Notes: generated from the sequence alone by a model not told the origin. Shown: positions 44,018 to 52,478, numbered from the stretch's first letter. The stretch is 64,000 nt of DNA from Pelomonas sp937871895 (GCF_046348265.1 NZ_JAXMEO010000005.1), one strand, 5' to 3'. Translations and numbers: made by a program.

Positions 44018-44695
44018 TCAGCCTTGCAAGGCCTGCTGGATCTCGGCCGTGGTCGCGCTCCAGCCGACGATGGCGCCCTGGGCCGTGAGCATCGACAGCG
44101 TGGCGACCTTGTAGGACGGGAAATAGCTCTCGGTGCCGTCCTCGACGATCAGGCACTCGTAGCCCCGGTCGTTGGCCTCGCGCATCGAGGTCTGCACGCA
44201 GACCTCGGTCGTCACGCCCATGAAGAGCAAATGCGTGATGCCACGCTCGCGCAGCAGATCGTCCACCGGCGTGCCATAGAACATGCCCTTGCCGGGTTTG
44301 TCCACGACCAGCTCGCCGGGCAGCGGCGCCAGCTCGGGCACGATCTCGGCGCCCGGCTCGCCCGCGATCAGGATGCGGCCCATCGGCCCGGCATCGCCAA
44401 TGCGCATCGAGGGCTTGCCGCGCAGGCGTTTGGCGGGCGGGCAGTCTGAGAGGTCGGGGGCGTGGGCCTCGCGGGTGTGCAGCACGGTGCCGCCCACGGC
44501 GCGCCAAGCGTCGAGCATGCTGCGCACCGCCGGGATGATGGCCTGTAGCCGCGTCACGTCATTGCCCAGGCTGGCGCCAAAGCCGCCGGGCTCGACGAAG
44601 TCGCGCTGCATGTCGATCACCACCAGCGCGGTGTGCGCGGGGTTGAAGCTGTAGGGAAACGGCGTGGCTGTGTCGAGCGTGAGCAGCTTGTCCAT
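44018..44695 (-). CDS. Isochorismatase-family amidohydrolase, triuret hydrolase-like candidate
   Basis: The 225-residue protein has the cysteine-hydrolase triad: Asp28 in VVIDMQRDF, Lys133 in VVDKPGKGMF and Cys166 in GVTTEVCVQTSMREAND. It parallels the BiuH-like protein encoded upstream (IDMQxDF, DKPGKGxF, MREANDRGxEC), but GGFGASLGNDVTRLQ and the tail differ. Triuret hydrolase and biuret hydrolase are related enzymes of this family, so this paralogue could act on triuret or another ureide. That is inference; N-carbamoyl-type amidase activity is an alternative. A 31-bp perfect inverted repeat separates it from the ATPase gene upstream. Confidence 0.8.
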   Translation of the reverse strand: MDKLLTLDTATPFPYSFNPAHTALVVIDMQRDFVEPGGFGASLGNDVTRLQAIIPAVRSMLDAWRAVGGTVLHTREAHAPDLSDCPPAKRLRGKPSMRIGDAGPMGRILIAGEPGAEIVPELAPLPGELVVDKPGKGMFYGTPVDDLLRERGITHLLFMGVTTEVCVQTSMREANDRGYECLIVEDGTESYFPSYKVATLSMLTAQGAIVGWSATTAEIQQALQG

Positions 44696-44750
44696 CTCAG
44701 TGGCCCCTGGCGCTTTCGCGGCACTGTCGTTTGCCCAAGACTGAAAGACG

Positions 44751-44830
44751 AACACAGCCACAGAGGCACAGAGACACAGAGGAAATGCACGGAGGTCTTC
44801 TCTGTGTCTCTGTGCCTCTGTGGCTGTGTT
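44751..44830. repeat. 31-bp perfect inverted repeat (CACAGAGGCACAGAG-type element)
   Basis: Arms at 44751-44781 and 44800-44830 are exact reverse complements, made of repeated CACAGAG units, around an 18-nt loop. It lies between two co-directional genes and would form a very stable RNA hairpin. Similar CCACAGAGRCACAGAG intergenic repeats are scattered in many bacterial genomes. Confidence 0.9.
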
Positions 44831-44841
44831 TTGTGTTCATC

Positions 44842-46365
44842 TCAGTGCCCCTTCCCGCCCATGTAGGCGCCGAGCGACTGGCGGGTCGCCTCGGCCGCAG
44901 CCACGTCATGCACGATGCGGCCCTCGCTCATGACCACGATGCGGTCGGCGAGCTGCAGCAGCTCGTCCAGGTCCTCGCTGACCAGCAGCACGGCGGCGCC
45001 GCGATTGCGGGCGGCCATCAGGCGGCCGTGAATCTCGGCCACGGCCGCGAAGTCGAGCCCGAAGACGGGGTTGCTGACCAGCAGCAGCTCCGCCTCGCCA
45101 GCCAGCTCGCGAGCCAGCACGGCGCGCTGCACATTGCCGCCCGAGAGCGTGCGGATGGGCGCGCGCTCGCCCTGGGTCTTGACGCCGTACTCGGCGATCC
45201 AGGCCCGGGCCCGCTCCCGCAGGGCGGCCCAGCGCACCAGGCCACCGCGTGCCCACGGCAGCTCATCAAAGCTGCGCAGCGCCATGTTCTGCGCCACGCT
45301 CAAGGGGCCGACGCAGGCATTGCCCAGCGGCTCCTCGGGCAGGCTGCGCACCTTGCGGGCGCGGTTCTCGGCCCGGCGGGCGAGGAAGGGCGTGCCGTCC
45401 ACGCTGACGCGGCCCGCGAGCCTTGCGCGTTGGCCCACCAGGGCCTGCATCAGCTCGCGCTGGCCATTGCCGCTGACGCCCGCGATGCCGACGATCTCGC
45501 CGCGCCGCACGCTCAAAGACAGGGCCCGCACGGCGGGCTCGCCCCGGTCGCCCATCACGTCGAGCGACTCGATCTCCAGCTTGACCGTGCCGGGCTCGCG
45601 CGCCTCGCGCAGACTGCCGGCGCTGGAGGTGGGGGCCGAATGGCCTTCGCCGACCATCGCGTGCGCCAGGCTCTCGGGCGTGTGGTCGGCCACGGCGCCG
45701 GTGGCGACGAGGGCCCCCTTGCGCAGCACGCTCACGTCGTCGGCATAGGCCATCACCTCGCGGAACTTGTGCGTGATCATCAGCACCGAGCAGGCGCCGG
45801 CATGGGCCTGGTCACGCAGCGCGCCCAGCACCTCGTCGGCCTCCTGCGGGGTCAGCACCGAGGTGGGCTCGTCGAGGATCAGGAGGCGGGGCTTCAAGAA
45901 CAGCTGCTTGAGGATTTCGAGCTTTTGCTTCTCGCCAGCCGAGAGGTCGCTCGGGTGCGCGTCCAGCGGCAGCTGGAAGGGCGTGGTGGCCATGAAGGCT
46001 TCCAGCTCGGCGCGAGCGGCCTTCCAGTCCACCACCATGGGCAGGTGGCCACGCGCCAGCAGCAGGTTCTCGGCCACGCTCATGCCGGGCACGACGGTGA
46101 AGTGCTGGTAGACCATGCCGAGGCCCAAATCGCGCGCGACGACGGGGGAGCTGATGTCGTACTCGCGGCCGTCCACCAGCACCGCGCCGGCATCGGGCCG
46201 GTGGTAGCCGACGATGGCCTTCACGAGCGTGCTCTTGCCGGCGCCGTTCTCGCCCAGCAGCGCATGCACGGTGCCCGGCCGCACGGTCAGCGAGACGCTG
46301 TCCATGGCGGTGAAGCTGCCGAAGCGTTTGGTGAGCTGGTAGGTTTCGAGCTGGAGCGCGTGCAT
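44842..46365 (-). CDS. BMP-type ABC importer ATPase with two nucleotide-binding domains (system 2)
   Basis: The 507-residue tandem ABC ATPase has Walker A GENGAGKSTLVKAI, signature LSAGEKQKLEILKQLF, Walker B LLILDEPTSVL, and in the second half the degenerate GVSGNGQRELMQAL with LSGGNVQRAVLAREL. It is clearly a paralogue of the system-1 ATPase, indicating a duplicated importer type. It follows the BiuH-like gene by 3 bp and serves the permeases encoded at 48076-50129, with the amidohydrolases inserted between. Confidence 0.93.
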   Translation of the reverse strand: MHALQLETYQLTKRFGSFTAMDSVSLTVRPGTVHALLGENGAGKSTLVKAIVGYHRPDAGAVLVDGREYDISSPVVARDLGLGMVYQHFTVVPGMSVAENLLLARGHLPMVVDWKAARAELEAFMATTPFQLPLDAHPSDLSAGEKQKLEILKQLFLKPRLLILDEPTSVLTPQEADEVLGALRDQAHAGACSVLMITHKFREVMAYADDVSVLRKGALVATGAVADHTPESLAHAMVGEGHSAPTSSAGSLREAREPGTVKLEIESLDVMGDRGEPAVRALSLSVRRGEIVGIAGVSGNGQRELMQALVGQRARLAGRVSVDGTPFLARRAENRARKVRSLPEEPLGNACVGPLSVAQNMALRSFDELPWARGGLVRWAALRERARAWIAEYGVKTQGERAPIRTLSGGNVQRAVLARELAGEAELLLVSNPVFGLDFAAVAEIHGRLMAARNRGAAVLLVSEDLDELLQLADRIVVMSEGRIVHDVAAAEATRQSLGAYMGGKGH

Positions 46366-46368
46366 GGC

Positions 46369-47052
46369 CTAGAACCCCTTCAGCAAATCGAGCACCGCAG
46401 ACGAGTCAGCCACGGCGCCAAACACGCCGCCCTGCATCTGGATCATCTTCAGCGCCGCCTCGTGGTTGCCGGGGTCGGTGGCGCCGGTGCAGTCGCTCAG
46501 CATCACGCACTCAAAGCCCCGGTCATTGGCCTCACGCATGGTGGTGTGCACGCACACGTCGGTCGTGATGCCGGTGAGGATGAGGTTGCGGATGCCGCGC
46601 GTGTGCAGCACCAGCTCCAGGTCCGTCGCGCAGAAGCTGCCTTTGCCGGGCTTGTCGATGATGGGCTCGCCGGCGATGGGGTAGAGCTCGGGAATGATGT
46701 CCCAGCCCGGCTCGCCGCGCACGAGGATGCGGCCACAGGGCCCGGCGTCGCCGATGCCCGCTCCAATCTGCTGCGAGCGCCAGCGCTTGTTCGCCGGCAG
46801 GTCCGCGAGGTCAGGCCGGTGGCCCTCGCGGGTGTGGATGACGTGCATGCCGACGCGACGCGCGGCGGCGAGCAGCACCTTCAAGGGCTCAATCGGCGCG
46901 CGGGTCAGCGAGAGGTCGTAGCCCATCTTGTCCACATAGCCGCCGACGCCGCAGAAGTCGGTCTGCATGTCGATGATCACGAGGGCGGTGTTGGCCGGTG
47001 TGAAGTGGCCGTCGAAGGGCCAGGCGTAGGGGGCGGAGGCAAGCGTGGGCAT
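46369..47052 (-). CDS. biuH: Biuret amidohydrolase (isochorismatase family)
   Basis: The 227-residue protein carries the triad Asp28 (VIIDMQTDFCG), Lys134 (IIDKPGKGSFCATD) and Cys167 (GITTDVCVHTTMREANDRG). These positions equal those I recall for Rhizobium BiuH (Asp36/Lys142/Cys175) with a constant offset of eight. Long BiuH-like blocks match: GGYVDKMGYDLSL, TREGHRPDLADLPANKRWRS and QIGAGIGDAGPCGRIL. BiuH hydrolyses biuret to allophanate and ammonia. No allophanate hydrolase is in the window. It lies 7 bp after the formamidase and 3 bp before the ATPase gene, so it is embedded in the importer operon. Confidence 0.85.
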   Translation of the reverse strand: MPTLASAPYAWPFDGHFTPANTALVIIDMQTDFCGVGGYVDKMGYDLSLTRAPIEPLKVLLAAARRVGMHVIHTREGHRPDLADLPANKRWRSQQIGAGIGDAGPCGRILVRGEPGWDIIPELYPIAGEPIIDKPGKGSFCATDLELVLHTRGIRNLILTGITTDVCVHTTMREANDRGFECVMLSDCTGATDPGNHEAALKMIQMQGGVFGAVADSSAVLDLLKGF

Positions 47053-47059
47053 GGCGCGG

Positions 47060-48079
47060 CTAGGCTTTCTGCTTCTCGAACGGGTTCACTTCAGCGCCGC
47101 GATAGCTGCGCTTGGGCGGCGCAAAGCCGCAGGGCGTGCCGTCGGTGACTTGCACGACCCAAGGCAGCTGGTAGCGGCCGGCCACCATGTCCTGCATGAA
47201 GGTGTAGGGGCAGTCTTGCGCGCCGCCCTTCACGGCCACGTAGCCGCGATGCCAGAGCTGGTAGGGGTTGTTCTCAACGCCCCACAAGGCGCGCGCTTCG
47301 CGCACGAGGTCAGGCCGCAGCTCGGCGGTAATGATCTCGTCGGGCCGGCCGCCACCTTCGGTGATGACGGTGCCGTCGAAGCTGCAGAACATGCCTTCGC
47401 CCATGCTGTCGAAGCTGCCGTCCGATCCGCACAGGCAGACGCTGGCGGTGTAGGCCAAGTTCTGGAAGGCGTTGGCCTGGTTGGTGATCTTCCAGGCGTG
47501 GCGGATCGGTGCCGTGTAGCCGGCGGTGCGCAGGATGATCTCGGCGCCCTTGTAGGCGGCCTCGCGCGCCATCTCGGGGAACATGCCGTCGTGGCAGATG
47601 ATCAGCGCGATCTTGCTGCCATTGGGGCCCGTGCAGACGGGGATGCCCATATTGCCCGGCTCCCAGGCCTCGACCGGCACCCAAGGGTGCAGCTTGCGGT
47701 AGTAGAGCTGGATCTGGCCTTGGTCATCAATGATGAGGCCGGTGTTGTAGGGGTTGCCGCCGGGGTTGGCCTCCATGATGGAGAAGCAGCCCCAGATGCG
47801 GTGTTCGATGCACGCGGCCTTGAAGGACGCGACCTCGGGCCCGTCGAGGCTGACCATCAGCTCGGGCGCGGTGCTCATCGAGAGGCCATGCAGCGCGTAC
47901 TCGGGGAAGACGACGAGATCCATGGTCCCGAGATTTCTCCGCGCCTTGCCCACCATCCAGCAGATGCGCTCGGCCTGGGCTTCGAGCTGGGCGGGCGTCT
48001 CCACCACCGGCAGCTGCAGCTGCACGAGGCCGATGACGACGCCGTTCGGCGACTTGTTCAGGCCACCGAGTCCGCTCAT
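47060..48079 (-). CDS. amiF: Formamidase AmiF (nitrilase superfamily)
   Basis: The 339-residue protein starts MSGLGGLNKSPNGVVIGLVQ and has the Glu-Lys-Cys triad: Glu60 in VVFPEYALHGL, Lys129 in YYRKLHPW and Cys162 in LIICHDGMFPE. The family blocks FSIMEANPGGNPYNTGLIID and REAAYKGAEIILR follow Helicobacter AmiF closely. AmiF hydrolyses formamide to formate and ammonia. Its ATG overlaps the upstream permease stop (ATGA), embedding it in the importer operon. Substrate preference inside this cluster is not proven. Confidence 0.9.
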   Translation of the reverse strand: MSGLGGLNKSPNGVVIGLVQLQLPVVETPAQLEAQAERICWMVGKARRNLGTMDLVVFPEYALHGLSMSTAPELMVSLDGPEVASFKAACIEHRIWGCFSIMEANPGGNPYNTGLIIDDQGQIQLYYRKLHPWVPVEAWEPGNMGIPVCTGPNGSKIALIICHDGMFPEMAREAAYKGAEIILRTAGYTAPIRHAWKITNQANAFQNLAYTASVCLCGSDGSFDSMGEGMFCSFDGTVITEGGGRPDEIITAELRPDLVREARALWGVENNPYQLWHRGYVAVKGGAQDCPYTFMQDMVAGRYQLPWVVQVTDGTPCGFAPPKRSYRGAEVNPFEKQKA

Positions 48080-49002
48080 CGGGACACTCCCAGCTCCATC
48101 GGGGCACCCTTGAGCGACTGGCTCGTCGAGCAGGTGGCCACAAGGATGATCAGCGTCAGCACATAGGGCATGGCGTTGAAGAGGTAGTAGCCGCCGCTCA
48201 CGCCCACGCTCTGCAGCGCCGGCCCGATGGCACCCGCGCCGCCGAACAGCAGCGCCGCGCCCAGGCAGCGCCAGGGGTGCCAGCGCGCAAAGATCACAAG
48301 CGCCACGGCAATCAGGCCCTGGCCGCTGGAGAGGCCTTCGTTCCAGCTGCCCGGGTAGTAAAGCGACAGCGAGGCGCCACCAAAGCCCGCGATGGCGCCG
48401 CCCACCATCGTGGCCGCGATGCGCACGCCGTTGACCGAGTAGCCGAGTGCCCGCGCGGCGTCGCTGCTGTCACCGGCCATGCGCACCACGAGGCCCCAGC
48501 GCGTGTTCTTGAAGCCCCAGGCCAGCAGGCCCGCCAGCAGCACGCCGATGGGGAAGAGCGCGTTGACGGAGAGCGCCGTCTGCACGGCCGGCGAGCTGCT
48601 CCAGGCGCCCAGCGGCAGCGAGGGGATCTGCGGCGCTTGCGGCTGGATGAGCTGTTTGCCGAGGTAGAAGGCCAAACCCGCGCCAAGCAGCATCAAGGCG
48701 ATGCCGGTGGCGATGTCACTCACGCGCGGCAGCGAGCACAGCAGCCCGTGCAGCATGGCCAGCAGCGCGCCGCAGAAGCAGGCCGCCAGCACCCCAAGCC
48801 ACGGCGAGCCCGTGACGTAGGCCCCGCCAAACGCGGCCATCGCGCTGAAGACCAGCACGCCTTCCAGGCCGAGGTTGATGCGGCCGCTCTTCTCGGTCAG
48901 GCACTCGCCCAGGCTCACGAAGAGAAAAGGCGTGCCCACCCGCAGCGCGCCGCCGACGACGGCGAGCATCAGGTCCGAGACGTTGTCGAGGGACAAACTC
49001 AT
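48076..49002 (-). CDS. BMP-type ABC importer permease B (system 2)
   Basis: The 308-residue BPD_transp_2 permease has about nine helices with EKSGRINLGLEGVLVFSAMA near the N-terminus and YSVNGVRIAATMVGGAIAGF, matching its system-1 counterpart. The ATG at 49002 overlaps the upstream permease stop by four bases; the longer frame to 49536 reads the neighbouring gene out of register. Confidence 0.92.
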   Translation of the reverse strand: MSLSLDNVSDLMLAVVGGALRVGTPFLFVSLGECLTEKSGRINLGLEGVLVFSAMAAFGGAYVTGSPWLGVLAACFCGALLAMLHGLLCSLPRVSDIATGIALMLLGAGLAFYLGKQLIQPQAPQIPSLPLGAWSSSPAVQTALSVNALFPIGVLLAGLLAWGFKNTRWGLVVRMAGDSSDAARALGYSVNGVRIAATMVGGAIAGFGGASLSLYYPGSWNEGLSSGQGLIAVALVIFARWHPWRCLGAALLFGGAGAIGPALQSVGVSGGYYLFNAMPYVLTLIILVATCSTSQSLKGAPMELGVSR

Positions 49003-50129
49003 ACCGCCTCCTTGCGCAGCGGCGTGTCCGGCATCACCGCACGCGCCGGCCACTTGATGACCAGCAGACTGAAGAGCCGCCCGCGCAGCGCCTCGGTGGC
49101 CAGGATGAAGACGAAGGCAAAGCCCTGCAGCACCAGCACCGAGGCATCCGGCAGCCCAAGCCGCCGCTGCAGCAAGCTGCCCGCCGCCGCAAAGCCACCA
49201 AAGAGGATCGCCACCGGCGGAATCGCCCAGGGGTTGTGCCGCGCCACGAAGCTGACCAGGATGCCCGTGTAGCCAAGCCCCGCGATGACCGAAGCATTCG
49301 CGGCCGTGTGCACGGCGGCCACCTCGATGGCACCCGCCAACCCTGCCGCTGCGCCGCCCAGCAGGCAGGCCAGCAGGATGAGCCGATTCGTCGGCAGGCC
49401 CACGAGCCGCGCCGCACGCGCATTGCCACCCACCACACGCATCGCAAAGCCCGAGGCACTGAAGCTCAGCCACGCGCCGCACAGCACGCACAGCACGATG
49501 CCGATCACCAAGCCCCAGTGCACGTCCCCGAGCCACGACTCCATGGCGGCCTCACCCATGATGGGCCCGATGCGCAGACCTTCAGCCAGCGGGTGCGTGG
49601 AGGGTTTGTTGAGGCTCGCCGGGTCGCGCATCGGCCCCTCGACGAAGTGCTTGAAGAGGGCGATGGCGATGTAGGCCAGCAGCAGGCTGGAGATGGTCTC
49701 GTTGACCCCGCGCCACTGCCGCAGCCAGCCCGCCAGCCACACCCAGGCCGCACCGAAGAGCGCGCCCGCCAGCAGCACCATCACGCTGCCCACGGTATTG
49801 GCCGGCGGCCCGAAGAGGTACGGCAGCCCTGCGCAACCCAGAGCACCGAGCACCAACGCGCCCTCGCCCCCGATCACCATCAGCCCGGCCTGCGCTGGCA
49901 GCGCCACCGCCAGCGCCGTGAGCATCAGCGGCGCCGCCCGCAACAGCGTGTTCTGCCACGAGAAGGCGTCGCCAAACGCCCCGAGGAACAGGATCTGCCA
50001 GGCCTCGACCGGGCTCGCCCCGCCGAGCCAGACAAAGAGCCCAAACAGCAGCAAGGCCGCGCCCAGCGCCAGCAGGGGCAAGAGCAGGGCTTCTGCGGCA
50101 GGGGCCCAGGGGCGATTGGCGGCGGCCAT
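48999..50129 (-). CDS. BMP-type ABC importer permease A (system 2)
   Basis: The 376-residue permease has the ALPAQAGLMVIGGEGALVLG motif and GLGYTGILVSFVARHNPWAI, characteristic of the longer BMP-system permease. The start is the ATG at 50129 (MAAANRPWAP); a GTG at 50180 would add a Pro-rich tail not expected here. It is separated from the binding-protein gene by 124 bp containing strong hairpins. Confidence 0.9.
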   Translation of the reverse strand: MAAANRPWAPAAEALLLPLLALGAALLLFGLFVWLGGASPVEAWQILFLGAFGDAFSWQNTLLRAAPLMLTALAVALPAQAGLMVIGGEGALVLGALGCAGLPYLFGPPANTVGSVMVLLAGALFGAAWVWLAGWLRQWRGVNETISSLLLAYIAIALFKHFVEGPMRDPASLNKPSTHPLAEGLRIGPIMGEAAMESWLGDVHWGLVIGIVLCVLCGAWLSFSASGFAMRVVGGNARAARLVGLPTNRLILLACLLGGAAAGLAGAIEVAAVHTAANASVIAGLGYTGILVSFVARHNPWAIPPVAILFGGFAAAGSLLQRRLGLPDASVLVLQGFAFVFILATEALRGRLFSLLVIKWPARAVMPDTPLRKEAV

Positions 50130-50214
50130 GGTGTTCAGCCCAAATGGTGACGGTGGTCGTTGATTGGGATCCAGCGGCACCCATGGAGCTGGCTTTGCCA
50201 GTCCATCGGGTGCG

Positions 50215-50242
50215 CCCCCTTGAGGGGGAGACGCGAAGCGTC
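50215..50242 (-). other. Paired hairpins between binding protein and permease genes (system 2)
   Basis: CCCCC (50215-50219) pairs with GGGGG (50224-50228), and GACGC (50230-50234) with GCGTC (50238-50242). These tandem stems fall just after the binding-protein stop. In importer operons such structures protect or terminate the binding-protein mRNA so that it exceeds the permeases. Confidence 0.45.
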
Positions 50243-50253
50243 TTCGGGGGTGG

Positions 50254-51372
50254 TCACACTTTTCCTACAACACCTTCAACCAAAAAGGCCATGCCTTCAA
50301 GTTCCATATCGGTCTGCTTGAGCACCTTGCCCGCCGGGATCACGACCTTGCCGGTGTTGTCCTTGAGCTCGCCCTTGAAGATGTCGAAGGTGCCCTTCAT
50401 CATCTGGGCGCGGATGCCCTCAGCCTGCTTGCGCGCGGCCTCGGGCACGGCGCTGCCGTAAGGGCTGCTCTTCACAAAGCCGTCCTTCAGGCCGCCGCGC
50501 ACAAAGTTCGGGTGCGGCTTGCCTGCTTGGGCAGCGTCAATGATCTGCTTGTAGGCGGTGATCCAGTTCCACTCGGCACCCGTCAGGTAGGCCTGCGGGG
50601 CCAGCTTGGCCTGGCTTGCGTGGTAGCCGCAGACGAACTTGCCGCGCTTGGCGGCGGTCTCGACGATCACCTTCGGGCCGTCCACGTGCATGGTGAACAC
50701 GTCCACGCCCTGGTCAGCCAGGCTGTTGGTGGCCTCGGCTTCCTTGACGGGCATGCTCCAGTCGCCGGTGAAGACCACGGTCGTGGTGATCTTCGGGTCC
50801 ACCGAGCGGGCTCCAAGCGTGAAGGCATTGATGTTGCGCAGCACCTGCGGAATCGGCTTGGCGGCGATGAAGCCGAGCTTCTTGCTCTTGCTCACGTGCG
50901 CGGCGACGACGCCGTTCAGGTACTGCGCCTCGTCGATGTAGCCGAAGAAGCTGCCCACGCTCTTGGGGTGCTTGGCTTCGTTCCAGAGCCCGCCGCAGTG
51001 CGCAAAGCGCACGTTGGGGTACTTGGGCGCCAGCGCCAGGATGTGCGGGTCAAAGTAGCCAAACGAGGTCGGGAACACCAGCGAGGCGCCATCCTGGGCA
51101 ATCATGCCCTGCATGGTCTTTTGCACCGCGTTTGTCTCGGGGACGTTCTCCTCCTCGACGATCTTCAGCCCCGGCATCTTCTTCAGCAGCGCCACCGCCT
51201 CGGCATGCGACTGGTTGTAGCCATAGTCATCCCGCGGGCCGACGTAAATGAAACCCAGCGTCATCGGCTTTTGCGCCAACGCCAGGCCACTCCAGCCCGC
51301 TGTCATCAAGCCAGCCCCGGCGGCACCCACGTTGCCCAGCCATTCCCGGCGGTTCCACTGCGATCGCGTCAT
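50254..51372 (-). CDS. BMP-family ABC importer substrate-binding protein (system 2), Tat-exported
   Basis: The 372-residue product has a twin-arginine signal (NRREWLGNVGAAGAGLMTAG, then LALAQ). The BMP fold follows: KPMTLGFIYVGPRDDYGYNQ, LVFPTSFGYFDPHI, YLNGVVAAHVSKSKKLGFIA and DVFTMHVDGPKVIVETAAKR. It differs from the system-1 protein, which is a Sec lipoprotein, so ligands probably differ. It is the first gene of the amiF/biuH importer operon. A perfect palindrome lies 64 bp upstream. Confidence 0.92.
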   Translation of the reverse strand: MTRSQWNRREWLGNVGAAGAGLMTAGWSGLALAQKPMTLGFIYVGPRDDYGYNQSHAEAVALLKKMPGLKIVEEENVPETNAVQKTMQGMIAQDGASLVFPTSFGYFDPHILALAPKYPNVRFAHCGGLWNEAKHPKSVGSFFGYIDEAQYLNGVVAAHVSKSKKLGFIAAKPIPQVLRNINAFTLGARSVDPKITTTVVFTGDWSMPVKEAEATNSLADQGVDVFTMHVDGPKVIVETAAKRGKFVCGYHASQAKLAPQAYLTGAEWNWITAYKQIIDAAQAGKPHPNFVRGGLKDGFVKSSPYGSAVPEAARKQAEGIRAQMMKGTFDIFKGELKDNTGKVVIPAGKVLKQTDMELEGMAFLVEGVVGKV

Positions 51373-51435
51373 CTCGGCTCTCCTTGTTAGCTCAACCCAT
51401 GAGGTCCGCCCCACGGCGTTCCGGGCGGTGTTCAG

Positions 51436-51449
51436 GCTTGTATACAAGC
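51436..51449. promoter_or_regulatory. Perfect palindrome, probable GntR/FadR-type operator
   Basis: GCTTGTATACAAGC is a perfect 14-bp palindrome with the TTGTATACAA core typical of FCD-class GntR regulators. It lies 64 bp upstream of the first gene of the amiF/biuH importer operon and is AT-rich relative to its surroundings. No regulator gene is visible nearby. Confidence 0.6.
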
Positions 51450-51639
51450 AGAGGTCGTGCCAACTGTCACACCTGGGAGGGTTGGGTGTGGGTGCACTTT
51501 GGGGGTGCGGAAGCGGGCGGTTTTGGGGCTGGGAAGGCGCGGAGTTGGGCGGGTGGGGTGCACCGGGGGAGGCTGCGCGGGCGGCAGCTGTCGTCAGCCA
51601 AAAGCCCGCGCGAACCGCGACAAGGCCCTGCGAGCCATC

Positions 51640-52198
51640 TTTGGGGCTACACCGACGCCACGAACCCTTGCCAGGGCGTGAAAGGCTTCAAGGAATTCGG
51701 CCGGGACCGCTACGTCAGCGACGACGAATTCCGGGCCATGAGGGAGAAGGCCGACCAGACCACGCGCGACGCGATGGACTTGCGCCATTGACCGACCAGT
51801 GGCCGGCCGACGTGCTCAAGATCGAGCGCGGCGACATGCACGACGGCGCGTTGTGGATCGTGCAGAACAAGACCAAGGCCAAGCGAGCCATCGAGATCAC
51901 CGGGAAGTTGGCCCAGTTGATCGAGCGGATCAACGGCCGGCCGCGCCAGAGACTGAGCGCCTACCTGATACAGGATGACGACGGGCGGCCGCTGGGTGCC
52001 CTTGGGCTGCGCTCACGCTTCGACAAGGCGCGGCGGTTGGCGGGCGTGCAGTTTCAGTTTCGGGACATCCGGGCCAAGGCTGCGACCGACACGGGTGACC
52101 TGGCGCATTCGCAAAAGCTGCTGGGGCATCGGAATCGCGAGATGACCGAGCACTATGTTCGCGCGCGGATTGGAGAGCGCGTGCCGCCGCTGCGCTGA
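51640..52198 (+). pseudogene. Decayed tyrosine-recombinase (phage integrase) gene
   Basis: Integrase sequence is split over two frames. One frame has GYTDATNPCQGVKGFKEFGR and YVSDDEFRAMREKADQTTRD, ending at a stop near 51790. The next frame continues LTDQWPADVLKIERGD and ends with RDIRAKAATDTGDLAHSQKL, LGHRNREMTEHYVR and VPPLR. A single-base loss near 51782-51786 explains the break, and the position usually holding catalytic Arg I (LTxxRPxD) is Trp. The N-terminal half is not recognisable upstream. It points toward tRNA-Phe, the probable old integration site. Confidence 0.82.
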
Positions 52199-52242
52199 GT
52201 CTTTGCGCAGGCTGATGTGGGCTGCGAGGGTGGTGCAAATGC

Positions 52243-52268
52243 AAAAGGCCGGCAATAGCCGGCCTTTT
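52243..52268. terminator. Intrinsic terminator between integrase remnant and small gene
   Basis: AAAAGGCCGGC (52243-52253) pairs perfectly with GCCGGCCTTTT (52258-52268) around AATA. T and A tracts at both ends make it bidirectional. Confidence 0.88.
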
Positions 52269-52287
52269 CCTTCTGCAAAGGAAAGCT

Positions 52288-52476
52288 TTAGTCTTTGGCG
52301 ACAGAACCAGACACCTCTGGCACAGGGAATTCGCCCAGCTTAGAGATCAGATCCTTTAACGAGTGCCCATTAGCCTTCATGACACGCACCCGTGCCTGAT
52401 CTAGCAAGACCGTCTTCGTTGGTTCTAAACCCGGTCGACGGGCAGGAACCGCATTCCGTAGCGTTGCCGTCTTCAT
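52288..52476 (-). CDS. Small hypothetical protein in tRNA-Phe-adjacent segment
   Basis: The 62-residue basic protein (MKTATLRNAVPARRPGLEPT...) has a Leu-rich middle (LLDQARVRVMKANGHSLKDL) and an acidic tail. GGAG precedes the ATG. It starts 2 bp after the stop of the larger gene upstream, so the two are probably one transcript. No family recognised; the size and charge resemble a DNA-binding or antitoxin-like partner, but that is speculation. Base composition is lower in GC than the core genes. Confidence 0.6.
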   Translation of the reverse strand: MKTATLRNAVPARRPGLEPTKTVLLDQARVRVMKANGHSLKDLISKLGEFPVPEVSGSVAKD

Positions 52477-52478
52477 GT

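Noticed and set aside
44731..47148. Long plus-strand open frame (805 codons) opposite the system-2 ATPase and BiuH-like genes
   Set aside because: Low-complexity His/Gln/Gly/Ala composition and no signature; shadow of the real genes.
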